Below the pieces are notes generated by a model that saw only the letters and a list, made by a program, of their open reading frames with translations, was not told where the DNA came from and ran no database searches. A stretch of DNA of 64,000 bases, taken from Takakia lepidozioides (Eukaryota; Streptophyta; Takakiopsida; Takakiales; Takakiaceae). Where the stretch lies: assembly GCA_030704615.1 (NCBI GenBank), contig CM060732.1:79378171-79442170 (forward strand), written 5' to 3'. This document shows, piece after piece, positions 1-10,630 of the stretch (position 1 is the stretch's first letter; each line of letters begins with the position of its first letter). A program made the position numbers and the translations under genes.

Positions 1-1395
1 CACTCGTCTAGGAAAGCCCACTTTGCTATTTTTTTCGAATTTCCAGTGACCAAAAATACTTGAAATTCCATATCTCCCACACCACAGGTCCAAAAATCAT
101 GAGACCAAGCTGGTGCATCCCTCCTCACCGGGGGCTCTCGAACGGCAACAAGCACCAGGGCTGGAGCTTGCGGTTTGGGAGATCTCAACGACGCTACAAA
201 ACAATACAAAACAAACAAAACAAAACAAACAGACTGCCAGCTTCCTTCATATATTGATTATTATTATTATTATTATCTAACCCACTATTGTCGAAGCTTT
301 ACACATTGTCTTCATGGTGGTTCTAAACTTAAGTATGGTTGGAAGGAGAACTGCATTTCCACTTTAAGATATGAGTATGTTTCATCTCAAATCTGATAGG
401 TCATGGTATGACCTTTTCTCCTTCCTTTGGGCGGGCCTGGTCAATATGAAAGATGTTATCTTCTCCTCTCCCCATTATTAAGGGCCTGATTTTTTATTTT
501 TTACTTTTTTTTGGCCTGATTTATGACCGATCGCTCTTGGGTGTTCCCTTTTTTCTGAAAAGCAAGAGAATAAGAAAATAAAAATTCACAGACAGTGTAA
601 TGTAGCTGATCCTATTGCCGCAGCAGCACCCTATTTCCGCTTATTTCCGTTTGCAAACAAATTTCCCCTATAACGGTGGATTGTGTGCTGACTAGCACCT
701 TTCTCCCTTGCTCATACTGAATCTGCTCTTGAAAGCTGTGCTCCAACGATAGCTAAGGTGTGCTCCTCCATATACTACATGCGCGGGACCTCCAACTTGG
801 ATGCCCTCGTGCTACCGGGTTCCAGAGCCGATCTGTGCTTGTCTACCAAACAAACAATGAACCCGGGGGGAGATGAAGAAAAGGTGAAATTACTTCACTG
901 CAGTTTTGATGCTCTGCCGACTACAGAGAAGTTCCTGAATCCCAGCTTGGATTGAATTAAAAACAGAAAATACTGTCTTTCTTTTTATGCATGAATCTAT
1001 ATCTCTAGAGACTACTAGTTTCTTTGCCAATTTTCACTGTTTCTATTGTTGTTCGAATATATGCATCTAACACTTCAAGGTCGGCCACTTCAAGGTGCAA
1101 CTTGAAGTCAACTCAAGTGAACTGGCGCATTCTGTACAGTTGTAGTTCTGAGGTATGAACCTGGCCTGGCACTCAAGATTCATCCATTCGTCCAAGAATT
1201 GTGGAATTTTGAATAAAGTTCATGCTAGACCTATCCTTGCACTCCAAGCTGGCCGCCAATTGCGTCCCTTGAAGTCTGTCACTGGCAAGTGAATACAGTG
1301 AGCTACATCTGAGTTCCTAACTTGTTCCGAAGCCTAACTGCGGAATGATGCAGTACTATGTAGAACAATGTTTTGCACCCAGAAACTTATGTACT
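1..1395. other. No gene recognised; microsatellites
   Basis: I see no supported gene here. Short open frames show no codon pattern or domain. A CAAAA-type microsatellite lies at about 196-231 and an ATT microsatellite at 256-277. The rest is unremarkable AT-rich sequence downstream (3' side) of the first PKS gene. Confidence 0.6.
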
Positions 1396-1767
1396 AGAGT
1401 TATCCGTAAAGGGTCCCAAACTGGGCATTTGAACCCTGAGTTTGGCCAAAACTCGGTACGAAACTCGAAACTCAGGATCAAGCGGTACACTAGAAAAAAA
1501 CAGGGGACCAAACTGCCAGGACTAGGAAAATGGGGGTGGCAGGAGTTTGGTGCCGAGTTTTGTTAGTCGTCGAGGCGGAGGCGGTCAGAGCTCACTAGCT
1601 CGCGCCATAGCAGCGGTTGCCCTCAACCCCAGTTTATGATTTGGTGCCCTCTTTTCTGACTTCGTGCCCAGTTTTCTGCACTTTACGGATTAACTCAAAC
1701 TCAGGATGAAACCGTAACTCGGGTCCAAACAGGGTACCAAACTCAGGCTCACTTTACGGATAACTCT
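1396..1767. mobile_element. MITE with perfect 16 bp terminal inverted repeats
   Basis: The left end (1396-1411) reads AGAGTTATCCGTAAAG and the right end (1752-1767) is its exact reverse complement. The trinucleotide ACT flanks both ends (1393-1395 and 1768-1770), a likely 3 bp target duplication. There is no coding capacity. A 3 bp duplication occurs in PIF/Harbinger and CACTA derivatives, so the superfamily is not decided. The interior holds further imperfect inverted copies of a CCAAACTCAGG-like motif. Confidence 0.75.
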
Positions 1768-1916
1768 ACTGTAAGCAGCTTTTGCTGCAATGAGTTCTCA
1801 AAAGTTTCATGAATCTGCGTCAAGCTGCTGAAGACCGAACACAGGTACTTCGTGCCTGCTTCTCTGGGCTCAGCTTATATTTCAACGATGACATTGTGGC
1901 GGTGGGGAAAAGTGAT

Positions 1917-3122
1917 CTAAATGGAAGGCATGCTGCGTAGTACCAGACCTTCCATTGTTAGCCCTGGGCCAATGCCGATCAGCAATCCCCACTCCTTGCC
2001 CTCTCCTGTTGTTGATGCGCCTGCCTTCAGTGAACGATTGCGAATATTATCGAGCACGAACAACACACATGCGCTGCCCATGTTGCCGTAGTTTGCAAGA
2101 GTGTCTCGGCTCGCCCCTAGCTTCTCTTGCGACAAACCCAATTGGTTCTCTATTTGGTTGAGGATCGCAACACCTCCCGGGTGTACCGCCCAGAACATAT
2201 CATTACACTCTGTGGAATCTGCCCATGTTCTTGCTTCGGTCACAAACTCGTCGATGCTCGTTGACACCAGCTTGGGGATATCTGGCGTCAGGTGGTAGTA
2301 CATGCCAGCCTCCATGAAGTGTCCGTCAATCGCTCCTTCACTGTTTGGCACATTCATCTCCCCAGCCCATTGGATTTCGAACAACGGTCGCTCCACTTCA
2401 GGGATTGGGTCAGACCCCACGATCACTGCTCCTGCACCGTCTCCAAACAATCCTTGTCCTACTAATCCATCCAGATATTCCTCGCTGGGTGCTCGGAAGA
2501 AGCTCGCAGTCACTTCGCTGCTGATTACCAGAACGCGGGCACCCTTGTTGTTCTCGGCAAGGTCCTTGGCAACTCTCAGTGCAGCAGCCCCTCCCCAGCA
2601 ACCTGTCTGGTACATCATCACCCGTCTCACCTTTGGGGAAAGTCCCAAGGATTTTGCCACAAGGAGATCAACCCCGGGCATATTCACCACACTAGTTGTA
2701 GTCACGACGATATGGGTAATCTCTGACTTGGGGCGGCCCCATTCCTTGATCACCTTTTCGGCTGCCTCCTTGGCCAGCTTCGGCACCCACTCAATCAGTA
2801 TGTTGTGACGCACATTGAGAGAGTCATCGAGGTAGGTGCCCAGAACGGGGTACTCTTCGATCAATTCCTTTGTCATAACCATGTGGCGTTTGTTGATTTG
2901 CATCTTATCACAGATGCGCTTGAACTTGGCTTTGAGAGCGGTCTTGTGATTGCAGTTGGTAGCATCGAAGTAGTAGTCAGCGTAGGTGCTCTGCTTATGC
3001 ACTATCGGAGGATTTGCTGTCCCGATAGCCATCACAGTGGCCGGCCCTTCCGCTCGTGGCTGCGCCCTGCGCATGCCGGCGCTATAAGCCTCGCCTGTTT
3101 TGATTTGCCCATTCGACGCCAT
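1917..3122 (-). CDS. Type III polyketide synthase, CHS family, copy 1
   Basis: A 401-residue intronless member of the chalcone/stilbene synthase family. Such enzymes condense a CoA starter with malonyl-CoA in the cytosol. The catalytic triad is present: Cys175 in YQTGCWGG, His314 in VHPGG and Asn347 in YGNMG, a constant offset of 11 from alfalfa CHS Cys164, His303 and Asn336. Gatekeeper Phe226 (CHS F215) is kept. Pocket residues differ from CHS: T197 is Phe208, F265 is Tyr276, S338 is Gly349, and GFGPG is GIGPG. It may therefore not make naringenin chalcone; a stilbenecarboxylate, bibenzyl, pyrone or resorcinol product is possible. The start is the ATG aligned with the MASNG of all copies. 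Relative to its sisters it has Ile40 and Lys43 in place of Thr and Glu, and it ends MPSI rather than MPSM. Confidence 0.93.
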   Translation of the reverse strand: MASNGQIKTGEAYSAGMRRAQPRAEGPATVMAIGTANPPIVHKQSTYADYYFDATNCNHKTALKAKFKRICDKMQINKRHMVMTKELIEEYPVLGTYLDDSLNVRHNILIEWVPKLAKEAAEKVIKEWGRPKSEITHIVVTTTSVVNMPGVDLLVAKSLGLSPKVRRVMMYQTGCWGGAAALRVAKDLAENNKGARVLVISSEVTASFFRAPSEEYLDGLVGQGLFGDGAGAVIVGSDPIPEVERPLFEIQWAGEMNVPNSEGAIDGHFMEAGMYYHLTPDIPKLVSTSIDEFVTEARTWADSTECNDMFWAVHPGGVAILNQIENQLGLSQEKLGASRDTLANYGNMGSACVLFVLDNIRNRSLKAGASTTGEGKEWGLLIGIGPGLTMEGLVLRSMPSI

Positions 3123-3673
3123 TGCGCTAGCTTCTGTCCAGACCTAACAATTCGCTCTGCCTTCGCAAGAGATGTGTATCGCCAGCTATTTGTGGATCTC
3201 CTGCAAGGTATGTCAAAAGTTTAACCCTTTTCTGTTCTGGTTTGAATATGAGATTTCAAGTTCGACGATCGAGCTTGTGTACAGCGATCTCGAGAGCGAA
3301 GAGAAGAAAGCTCGAGACTCTCTGAAGGAGATGGGTGCAGCACTGGAAACACGGCAGGGCTTATATACGTGTGTGTGGGTGTGTAGTTAGACAAGGTCTC
3401 GCTGCGCGTGCTTATTTGACTAACGAGTCCCGGAGTTTAATTTGACCACAGCTGCTACTCCTCCACTCTAATCCTGTAGTGCCACATTTTCGAACGACCC
3501 TTTCAATGATCTGGACCATGTGTTTCAACGTTGGCTGCTCAGATTTGACTGTGAATAGTGAACTGAAACCACCGCCCAACTTCACTTTATTACTCGTCTT
3601 GGATTTGTAACAATGTTGCCCTTGGAAATTTTTGGCACCTTGGATTTAAATATGAAATAACACAGGGATGCTT
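3123..3673. repeat. PKS-array spacer, proximal part
   Basis: This 5' flank of PKS copy 1 matches the flank of copy 2 (10631-11195) nearly base for base, with small indels. Similarity stops at about 3673, where the non-LTR element begins, and resumes after about 7816. It is one half of a duplicated spacer. Confidence 0.75.
3360..3367 (-). promoter_or_regulatory. TATA box of PKS copy 1
   Basis: TATATAAG on the minus strand, about 240 bp upstream of the ATG. The surrounding sequence, including GCCCTGCCGTG, is shared with copy 2. Confidence 0.6.
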
Positions 3674-3785
3674 GATGAAACCTTGTAAGACTTTATTTAC
3701 AACATGTACAATGGGTGAACATGCATATGATGTGAAGTTCCCAAAAAGGGGGGGGAGGAACAAGAAACAAGAGAAGAAAACAAAA

Positions 3786-3878
3786 AGCTATAGTAAGCTA
3801 CTCAGCTAGAGAAAAAAACAAAAGCTATAGTAAGCTACTCAACCAGCGACGAAAACAGAAGCTATAGTAAACTACTCA
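3786..3878. repeat. Three 37 bp tandem repeats at the 3' end of the non-LTR element
   Basis: The core AGCTATAGTAAGCTACTCA occurs at 3786, 3823 and 3860 (one mismatch in the last), giving a period of 37 bp. The last copy overlaps the stop codon of the element's reading frame, so the array forms the start of the 3' untranslated region. Confidence 0.8.
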
Positions 3879-6800
3879 AGCAAAGCGACCCTCCCAGCCA
3901 ACAGCTTGGAGGAGATCAGGCAAAGAGATAGGCAAAGTGTCAGGCAGAGGCGGAAGACGAGATGACGCGGAGCTAGCCACATCAGCCCGATGCAAAATAG
4001 AGATGGCTTGTGCTCTCTGCAAAGCAACTGAAACACGTTGTCGATAGTAGGCGACAAGGACGGAGGCATGTGGGATGCCAGTGGACCCGCTCTTGGCTGC
4101 ATGATGTGCATATGTCCGCAGGAAATCGTCGAAGTGCCGGTGCAATGAGCCAAATATTTCGATCGCCAGTGGAAGAAATGTGTCGGTGGGGTGACAATCG
4201 CTGTAGTCGCGCTCCTTGGCCTGGGCTGCTACAGTGGCTGCCGTGCCTAGTGTGGTAGCTACGCGAGATAGCAGATCCGCTCGAGTGGGGTCGGCGAGAA
4301 CGACATCTGCTAAGGTACGCAAACTATCTCTAGATAGGACGATGTCAACACGATGGCGTGTAGAGTGGGACGTGAGCGTGGGTCGTAGATGTGGTTGCTC
4401 ACGCAGTACATGATACCCTGCCTCCCGAGCAATAGATGCCACCGCATCGCGAACCATATCATGAGACATAGTGCGCTCACCACCACATGGACAGCGGAGG
4501 AGATGGATGGCAAGGTCATCGATGGGCTGAAGACAGACGCAACGCTGAAGGCCCAATGCCGAAGGATGAGGCAAACCGAGTCGAAGGCGGAGCGCAGTAG
4601 TGAAAATAGGGGATGAGAGGCGAAAATGTGCGATAGTGGGTCATGCTGTCAACCATGCCCCTGCTCCGGGTCCTGCGCATGATAGAAGTCGGGCTCGATG
4701 CAACTCAGAAGAAGCACTTGAGAGCATGCCGGAAAAGGAATGACGGTGCACGTGCTCGGAAATGGACTCCTGAAGATGGTCGAGGCCTTGAGCAACCAAC
4801 TGCTCAAATGGTGGTAGACATGCTCGCGCCGGTGTCGGAAGAAGATCTCGTGCAGAGCGGAGATGCTGCTGGAAGGGTAAAATGCCACTGTCGATATGTG
4901 CAATGGCATCCATAAGGATGAGACGATGGTCACAGAGAAATCGTGAAGCGAGGGCTGGCGCCACCAATGCCCAACTGCCGAGGAAAGCTGACGGGGCGGT
5001 AGTGACAGTGGACAAAAGACCCACACCACCGGAAGAGATGGACAAGGTGGCTTGCTGTCGTGGCAAAAGTCCCTGAGCACCCTCCAGAGCTCCTGGTCCT
5101 ATCAATCTCCCGAAGATAGTCATCATGGTAGTATCAAACCCAGATAAGAGGTGTAGGAAATCTGGGCTGGGTGAAACAGTGCGCAAGAGATAGGAGGGAC
5201 GTTGAAGGAAACATTTGGTCAAGATTTCATATGCTACCTGTACATCTCCGAGCCTAGGAAGGAGATCGGCGTGGGTGGCATCCTGGTGGAGTGCATCTTC
5301 CAAGAAGGACGTTGTGAACTGGGTGGTGCCAAAAGGGACTCCCAGGATTCTGATGCCATTGGGCGGAGCAATGAAGTGAGCAGGGAGCACAAAATCTGCA
5401 GGGAGACCGGACGGAGACCACACCGTACATTTGCGAGGTTGCACTGAAAGGCCCACGGCAGAGAGTTGGGTGACAAAATGATAGTAAGCTGAAAGTACCT
5501 ATGAGGCAGGGCCTATAATGTGCGTGTCGTCTGCCACCGACGGAAAAAGACAAGATGAGTGAACTTGTGCAGAAGCCGTGAGGGCGTGGACATGAGCCAT
5601 GGCAAACAAAGGTCCTCCTAAAGGGTCGTCTTGGCGGGTCCCAACATCGGACTGAATGATGGAGCACTCACCTAGGCGAGAATGATGACTGTAGTATAGG
5701 GGAGTGGTGGATGCATAGAATAATTGAACAAACGGAATGAGCTCGTGGAAATCTCCTCCGGCTGAACGGAGCTCCTGAAAGATAGCCGCTCGTGACATAG
5801 TGTTGAAAGCGTTGGTGACGTCGACCTAGAGAACCACCCAATCCGGATGAAGATCAAGAGCTGCATGAATCCCCTGAACCACCGCCTCGCAACCGCCTGG
5901 AGTGGCGACCCCGAACTGGTGCGGAAAGAGGTGTCCAGTGAAGGCATCTCGAAACTGAAGACAAAGTGAGCGGCTGACAGGGCGGTAAAGAACCTCTCCA
6001 ACTGCGATAGGGCGGATGCCAGTACCTGAGGGTTTGCTCATAGCCAACAATCTGGAGGCCCCAAGGAGACGGGCCACTGGGGCAGAGATACGGCCAGCAG
6101 CAATAAAGGAGCAAATCTGAAATAGCTGAGAGAAGCCACTAGCAGAGTCATGTGGAGAGAAACAGTCGCGTAAGTGCTCATACAGGAGACCGGAAGGACC
6201 TGCCGCTGCAAGATGGGGACTGCCCGTGAAGGCCTGAGTGAAGACCTCCCGATCTAGCTTGAGATCCTGGTGTGGCTCGAAGTCCTCAACAAAAAGCGGC
6301 AGAATATCCTGAGCTGATGGGTGAAGGGCTTCGAGGGCAGTGACAGTATCCGGTGATGGAGGCGTTGGTGAGGAAGGTGCTAAAGCCTTGGCCGCGCGTG
6401 AGTACTCGCCAACGCGGCCTAACATGAGACTATGACAAAGTCGCCTGTGGGCCGATGAGGGTGGCTGCGTGGAGGAAGCAGGAGGGGCGCGTGCCGCAAG
6501 GGCTAGTGCCCGTAATTGATGCTCATCTTGCAGACTCTCCCAATCTCCAGATAAAAAACGGCGAAGACGGATGCGCGTCTCTCTGTGCCTTGACTGACCG
6601 CCACGAGGGGGCAAAACCAAACACCACTGAGGAAATAACAAGAAAAGATACCATGCTGGTATATCATCTGGATCATAAGCCAGCCTGTCTAAGGGTAGGA
6701 GTGCCAGTTGGACCTCATGACGTAGCGCCACCGGAATTCTTGTATAAAGACGAGGCCTTGGCAGTCCTAGCTGAAATGCGCCCAGAACATCTAGCGCTGA

Positions 6801-6956
6801 AAGCCAATGCCAAGCAGAGGCAGGAGGTGGCGCGTGCAAGACACTGAGCTGAAATGGAGAAATATCATTTGTGTGGGACTGATGAAGAGCCGCACACGTG
6901 CGCTGGTGTCGCGCAAGCCCTCTGATGCGCGCAAAAAGACGACCGCAAGCTGACAT
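3876..6956 (-). pseudogene. Non-LTR element polyprotein (zinc finger, RT, CCHC/endonuclease-like), three stops
   Basis: One continuous frame on the minus strand, broken only by TAG at 5826-5828, TAG at 5499-5501 and TGA at 4641-4643. Near the N-terminus, CGRLFARIRGLARHQRTC resembles the C2H2/C2HC finger that precedes RT in R2-like elements, but the expected first Cys is Tyr. The RT shows DVTNAFNT, GTRQDDPLGG (usually GTRQGDPLGG) and VADDTHI as the catalytic box. The C-terminal part has a Cys/His cluster around HLLRCPCGGERT, then VDIVL and LADVVLADP, which I read as a restriction-like endonuclease region. Upstream, 6957-7770 is proline- and serine-rich and probably belongs to the same product after a frame change. 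Assignment to an RLE-type clade rather than L1 or RTE is inference. Confidence 0.75.
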
Positions 6957-7816
6957 GGGGTACGGTCTGATGGGAGAGGCGCCTTCTGTTGGGGTAAGAG
7001 TGATGGGGTCGGCAATGCAGGCTGCACAACTAGAGAAGAAGGCACGTGGAGAGGCTCATGACCAAGAGGAGTTAGGTTGCCTTGAAGCCGCTGCCGAGAA
7101 TGGGATGGAGAACCTAGAGGAGAAATGACTGGCGTGGGACCTCGAACCCTACCTGAGAGGCGCAGCGGGGGAGGGCTCAACAGACACTATGGGAGTTCTT
7201 CGGTCGGTGGGGCGCCAATGGAAGAACCTGGAATCAGTGGTGGAGAAGACCGTTGTGAAGATGACGACTCTTCTTGAACTTGGTGTCTGGAGCTTGGACT
7301 CTGGTGCGCATCAGGAACATGTGAGCTAGGGGTAGGGGTACGTTGGCGTTGGGGTCTTCCAAGAGGAGCAAGTCTTCCAATAGGAGCAGTTGCGGCTGTG
7401 TTCAACACCTCTCGTTGCTCTGGGGAGCGAACTGCCAGGGATGGTGGAGTAGGCAGTAAAGGGGTTGTTGTGTGGGCTGGAGTTGGCTGCCTATACGGCG
7501 TCGGGGTTGAACGAGCTGGGGGACGAGCCGAATGAGGCCGCTGACCGGCGTGGGGCCCACTGTTGCACAACGGCCGCTTGCTCGCTTAGCGCTGCTACCG
7601 CTGTTGCTACTGCCAACACCTCCACTAAGTTGGCGACGCTGCAGGCCTTGCCGAGGTCTGGCGGCGACGCCGCTCATCGTACTTCTCGTGTCCACGCTCG
7701 TCAGACTCAAAAAGCCCCGTTGTTCACGTGCAGGAATTGCACCACGCCATACTTGTTCAAATTTTCAACAGATCTCAAATAAAAGTTCAGTTGCTGCCAT
7801 TCCTGAAAGCAATGCA

Positions 7817-9424
7817 TCATAATGTTCACTACTGTCAGATGACGTAGGTTATAAGTTATAATCTTTCGAAAACACAGTACATATCTAGATTCAAAATCAA
7901 ACACTGTAGAGTCGTCTTATGTGGGCAATTGGTGACTGACCACCTGAAGCAGTGGCGGACGAAAATGCAGTTTAATGTCCACGGATAGCATTGTCAAGGA
8001 AACATTGTTAATGGTAAGGATGTAGGGAATTCCAAAAAGGCCTTGACCTCACAAGCAGCTGCATGTTGTGAGTTGTGACCAATTTCTATGTTGCAAAGTT
8101 GGTACTGCTCTCTTAAATTATATCGACTGTTGGTAAGTCCTCCACTGAAGCAAAATTTCTTAATTGCAAGAGGTCACTTTCCACGAAACAGTCGCGTTGT
8201 AGTCACTTGGTTTGACGCCGCTGCGTGTTTCTTTGGGCATATCAAGTGGTGAATAGTGATGGTCGACAGCTCATCATTGGACTCGTAGCGAGGGGATCAC
8301 TGGGCGCAACAACGGACAATCTCTGACCCTGTCAAACAAAGCCTTTGTAAGCACGACGTTGAAGGGGTAGCTCGCACAAGCTACCACTTTGAACAATGTA
8401 CGATGTACCACTTCAATCAGACTCGCATCCTGGATTCCTCCCGAGGTCATTAATCCTGGCGGCCCATGTTGAGAGCACCTGCGAATGTTCAAATCTCTGA
8501 AGATCTGCGGGTTACAGAATGATTGAAAGAAATGGAAATCTCGGTCGTCCCTCACCTGTGGGTGATTGTTGCCTCTATGGCTCCATGAGGGTTTCATTTC
8601 TTCAGACAGGCTCCTCCTAAGTATGACATTGTCGGTTTTTAAAACAGAATCAAAATCCAAAATTTAACAGAAGTTTGATTGATTTCGTGTTGGATTCTCT
8701 TACATGGATCTGAAAGAACAACCGGTAGGTTGATCATCAATTTATTGGTATGTCGGAGAAATGGTGATAGATGAGTTGCTTTTTGGAAATTTGAAACAAA
8801 TGAGTGTAACTTACAGACTAGTGTGAGCTGTAGGAGGGGACAACGAAGTATAGCCACATGTTCACGAATAACTTTTGTAGAAGAATGGATACTTCAGATT
8901 GAAGCTGTTGTCACACTGGCACTTTCGAAAACCAGTTGACAAAATGTACATGAGCACTGAAAGCTTCTTTAGGGCTCCATTGTATTTGAACCGGGAGCCT
9001 GGTATGAACTTATGAACTCCCATTGGAAGAACCAACAAAGTTCATGGTCATGCTTCATGGTCCTTCAAGTGGCAGCTCAAAGCCAATTGGGTCACTTGAA
9101 TGAACTCTATGAGTGGCTTGCAATTCAATTTGAACAAGAATTTAATGTACTACTTGGGGGCCTAAGTGGGCAATGCTGCACTGCGCCCTATCTATACAAC
9201 TGCTCTTGAAAGTTAGGAATCTATGTAAGTCTAACAGATCCTGCGATGATCTTCGCTATTAAAAAGCGTGTCACCGTGGTGTAAGCTGATGAATCTTGAG
9301 GTCTAGCACAAAAAGCAGCTCCCGTAGAAGTAAGCCTTGGCAGGCACGAAGTACCTGCAGGCTGCTTAAGAATGGAGCTTTACTCAATGCCAGCTGACAT
9401 TGTCGGCAGTGGCAAGAAAATAAT
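7817..9424. repeat. PKS-array spacer, distal part
   Basis: Non-coding sequence between the non-LTR element and PKS copy 2, collinear with 11196-12899 between copies 2 and 3. Shared landmarks include ACACTGTAGAGTCGTCTTAT at about 7903 and 11304, and the stretch before the PKS stop that begins CCTGCGATGATCTTCGC (about 9240 and 12720). No gene is supported. Confidence 0.75.
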
Positions 9425-10630
9425 CTACATGGAAGGCATGCTTCGGAGCACCAATCCTTCCATTGTCAGCCCTGGACCAATGCCGATCAGCAATCCCCAC
9501 TCCTTGCCCTCTCCTGTTGTTGATGCGCCTGCCTTCAGTGAACGATTGCGAACATTATCGAGCACGAACAACACACATGCGCTGCCCATGTTACCGTAGT
9601 TTGCAAGAGTGTCTCGGCTCGCCCCTAACTTCTCTGGTAACAAACCCAATTGGTTCTCTATTTGGTTGAGGATCGCAACACCTCCCGGGTGTACCGCCCA
9701 GAACATATCATTACACTCTGTGGAATCTGCCCATGTTCTTGCTTCGGTCACAAACTCGTCGATGCTCGTCGACACCAGCTTGGGGATATCTGGCGTCAGG
9801 TGGTAGTACATGCCAGCCTCCATGAAGTGTCCGTCAATCGCTCCTTCACTGTTTGGCACATTCATCTCCCCAGCCCATTGGATTTCGAACAACGGTCGCT
9901 CCACTTCAGGGATTGGGTCAGACCCCACGATCACTGCTCCTGCACCGTCTCCAAACAATCCTTGTCCTACTAATCCATCCAGATATTCCTCGCTGGGTGC
10001 TCGGAAGAAGCTCGCAGTCACTTCGCTGCTGATTACCAGAACGCGGGCACCCTTGTTGTTCTCGGCAAGGTCCTTGGCAACTCTCAGTGCAGCAGCCCCT
10101 CCCCAGCAACCTGTCTGGTACATCATCACCCGTCTCACCTTTGGGGAAAGTCCCAAGGATTTTGCCACAATGAGATCAACCCCGGGCATATTCACCACAC
10201 TAGTGGTAGTCACGACGATATGGGTAATCTCTGACTTGGAGCGGCCCCATTCCTTGATCACCTTTTCGGCTGCCTCCTTGGCCAGCTTCGGCACCCACTC
10301 AATCAGTATGTTGTGACGCACATTGAGAGAGGGCTCCAGGTAGGTGCCCAAAACGGGGTACTCCTCGATCAGTTCCTTTGTCATAACCATGTGGCGTTTG
10401 TTGATTTGCATCTTATCACAGATGCGCTTGAACTTGGCTTTGAGGGCGGTCTTGTGATTGCAGTTGGTGGCATCGAAGTAGTAGTCAGCGTAGGTGCTCT
10501 GCTCATGCACTGTCGGAGGATTCGCTGTTCCGATGGCCATCACCGTAGCAGGCCCCTCCGCTCGTGGCTGCGCCCTGCGCACGCCGGCTTTATAAGCCTC
10601 CTCTGTTTTGAATTGCCCATTTGATGCCAT
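9425..10630 (-). CDS. Type III polyketide synthase, CHS family, copy 2
   Basis: 401 residues, intronless, with the same Cys-His-Asn triad and the same altered pocket as copy 1. The open frame extends 33 residues further to 10729, but I take the ATG at 10628-10630 because all four copies begin MASNG there and the extension is not conserved. Copy 2 shares GTYLEPSLN with copy 3, where copies 1 and 4 read GTYLDDSLN. Over the central part of the gene, copies 1 and 2 differ at only a few bases, which suggests gene conversion or very recent duplication. Its 5' flank matches that of copy 1. Confidence 0.93.
   Translation of the reverse strand: MASNGQFKTEEAYKAGVRRAQPRAEGPATVMAIGTANPPTVHEQSTYADYYFDATNCNHKTALKAKFKRICDKMQINKRHMVMTKELIEEYPVLGTYLEPSLNVRHNILIEWVPKLAKEAAEKVIKEWGRSKSEITHIVVTTTSVVNMPGVDLIVAKSLGLSPKVRRVMMYQTGCWGGAAALRVAKDLAENNKGARVLVISSEVTASFFRAPSEEYLDGLVGQGLFGDGAGAVIVGSDPIPEVERPLFEIQWAGEMNVPNSEGAIDGHFMEAGMYYHLTPDIPKLVSTSIDEFVTEARTWADSTECNDMFWAVHPGGVAILNQIENQLGLLPEKLGASRDTLANYGNMGSACVLFVLDNVRNRSLKAGASTTGEGKEWGLLIGIGPGLTMEGLVLRSMPSM

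Larger units (their letters stand above)
3674..7816 (-). mobile_element. Degenerate non-LTR retrotransposon, endonuclease-like C-terminus type
   Basis: A block of about 4.1 kb inserted in the PKS spacer. The uninterrupted spacer at about 11196 shows the empty site. It encodes a long minus-strand polyprotein with, in order, a proline-rich N-terminal region, a zinc-finger-like segment, a reverse transcriptase and a cysteine-rich C-terminal domain. I could not define a clean target duplication or poly(A) tail. The 3' end carries three 37 bp repeats. Boundaries come from comparing the two spacers and are good to about 10 bp. Confidence 0.75.

Noticed and set aside
2302-2808. A 168-codon plus-strand open frame present in all four PKS copies (also at 9810, 13285 and 30462)
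   Set aside because: It is the antisense shadow of the PKS coding sequence. It is conserved only because the PKS sequence is nearly identical, and it has no domain of its own.
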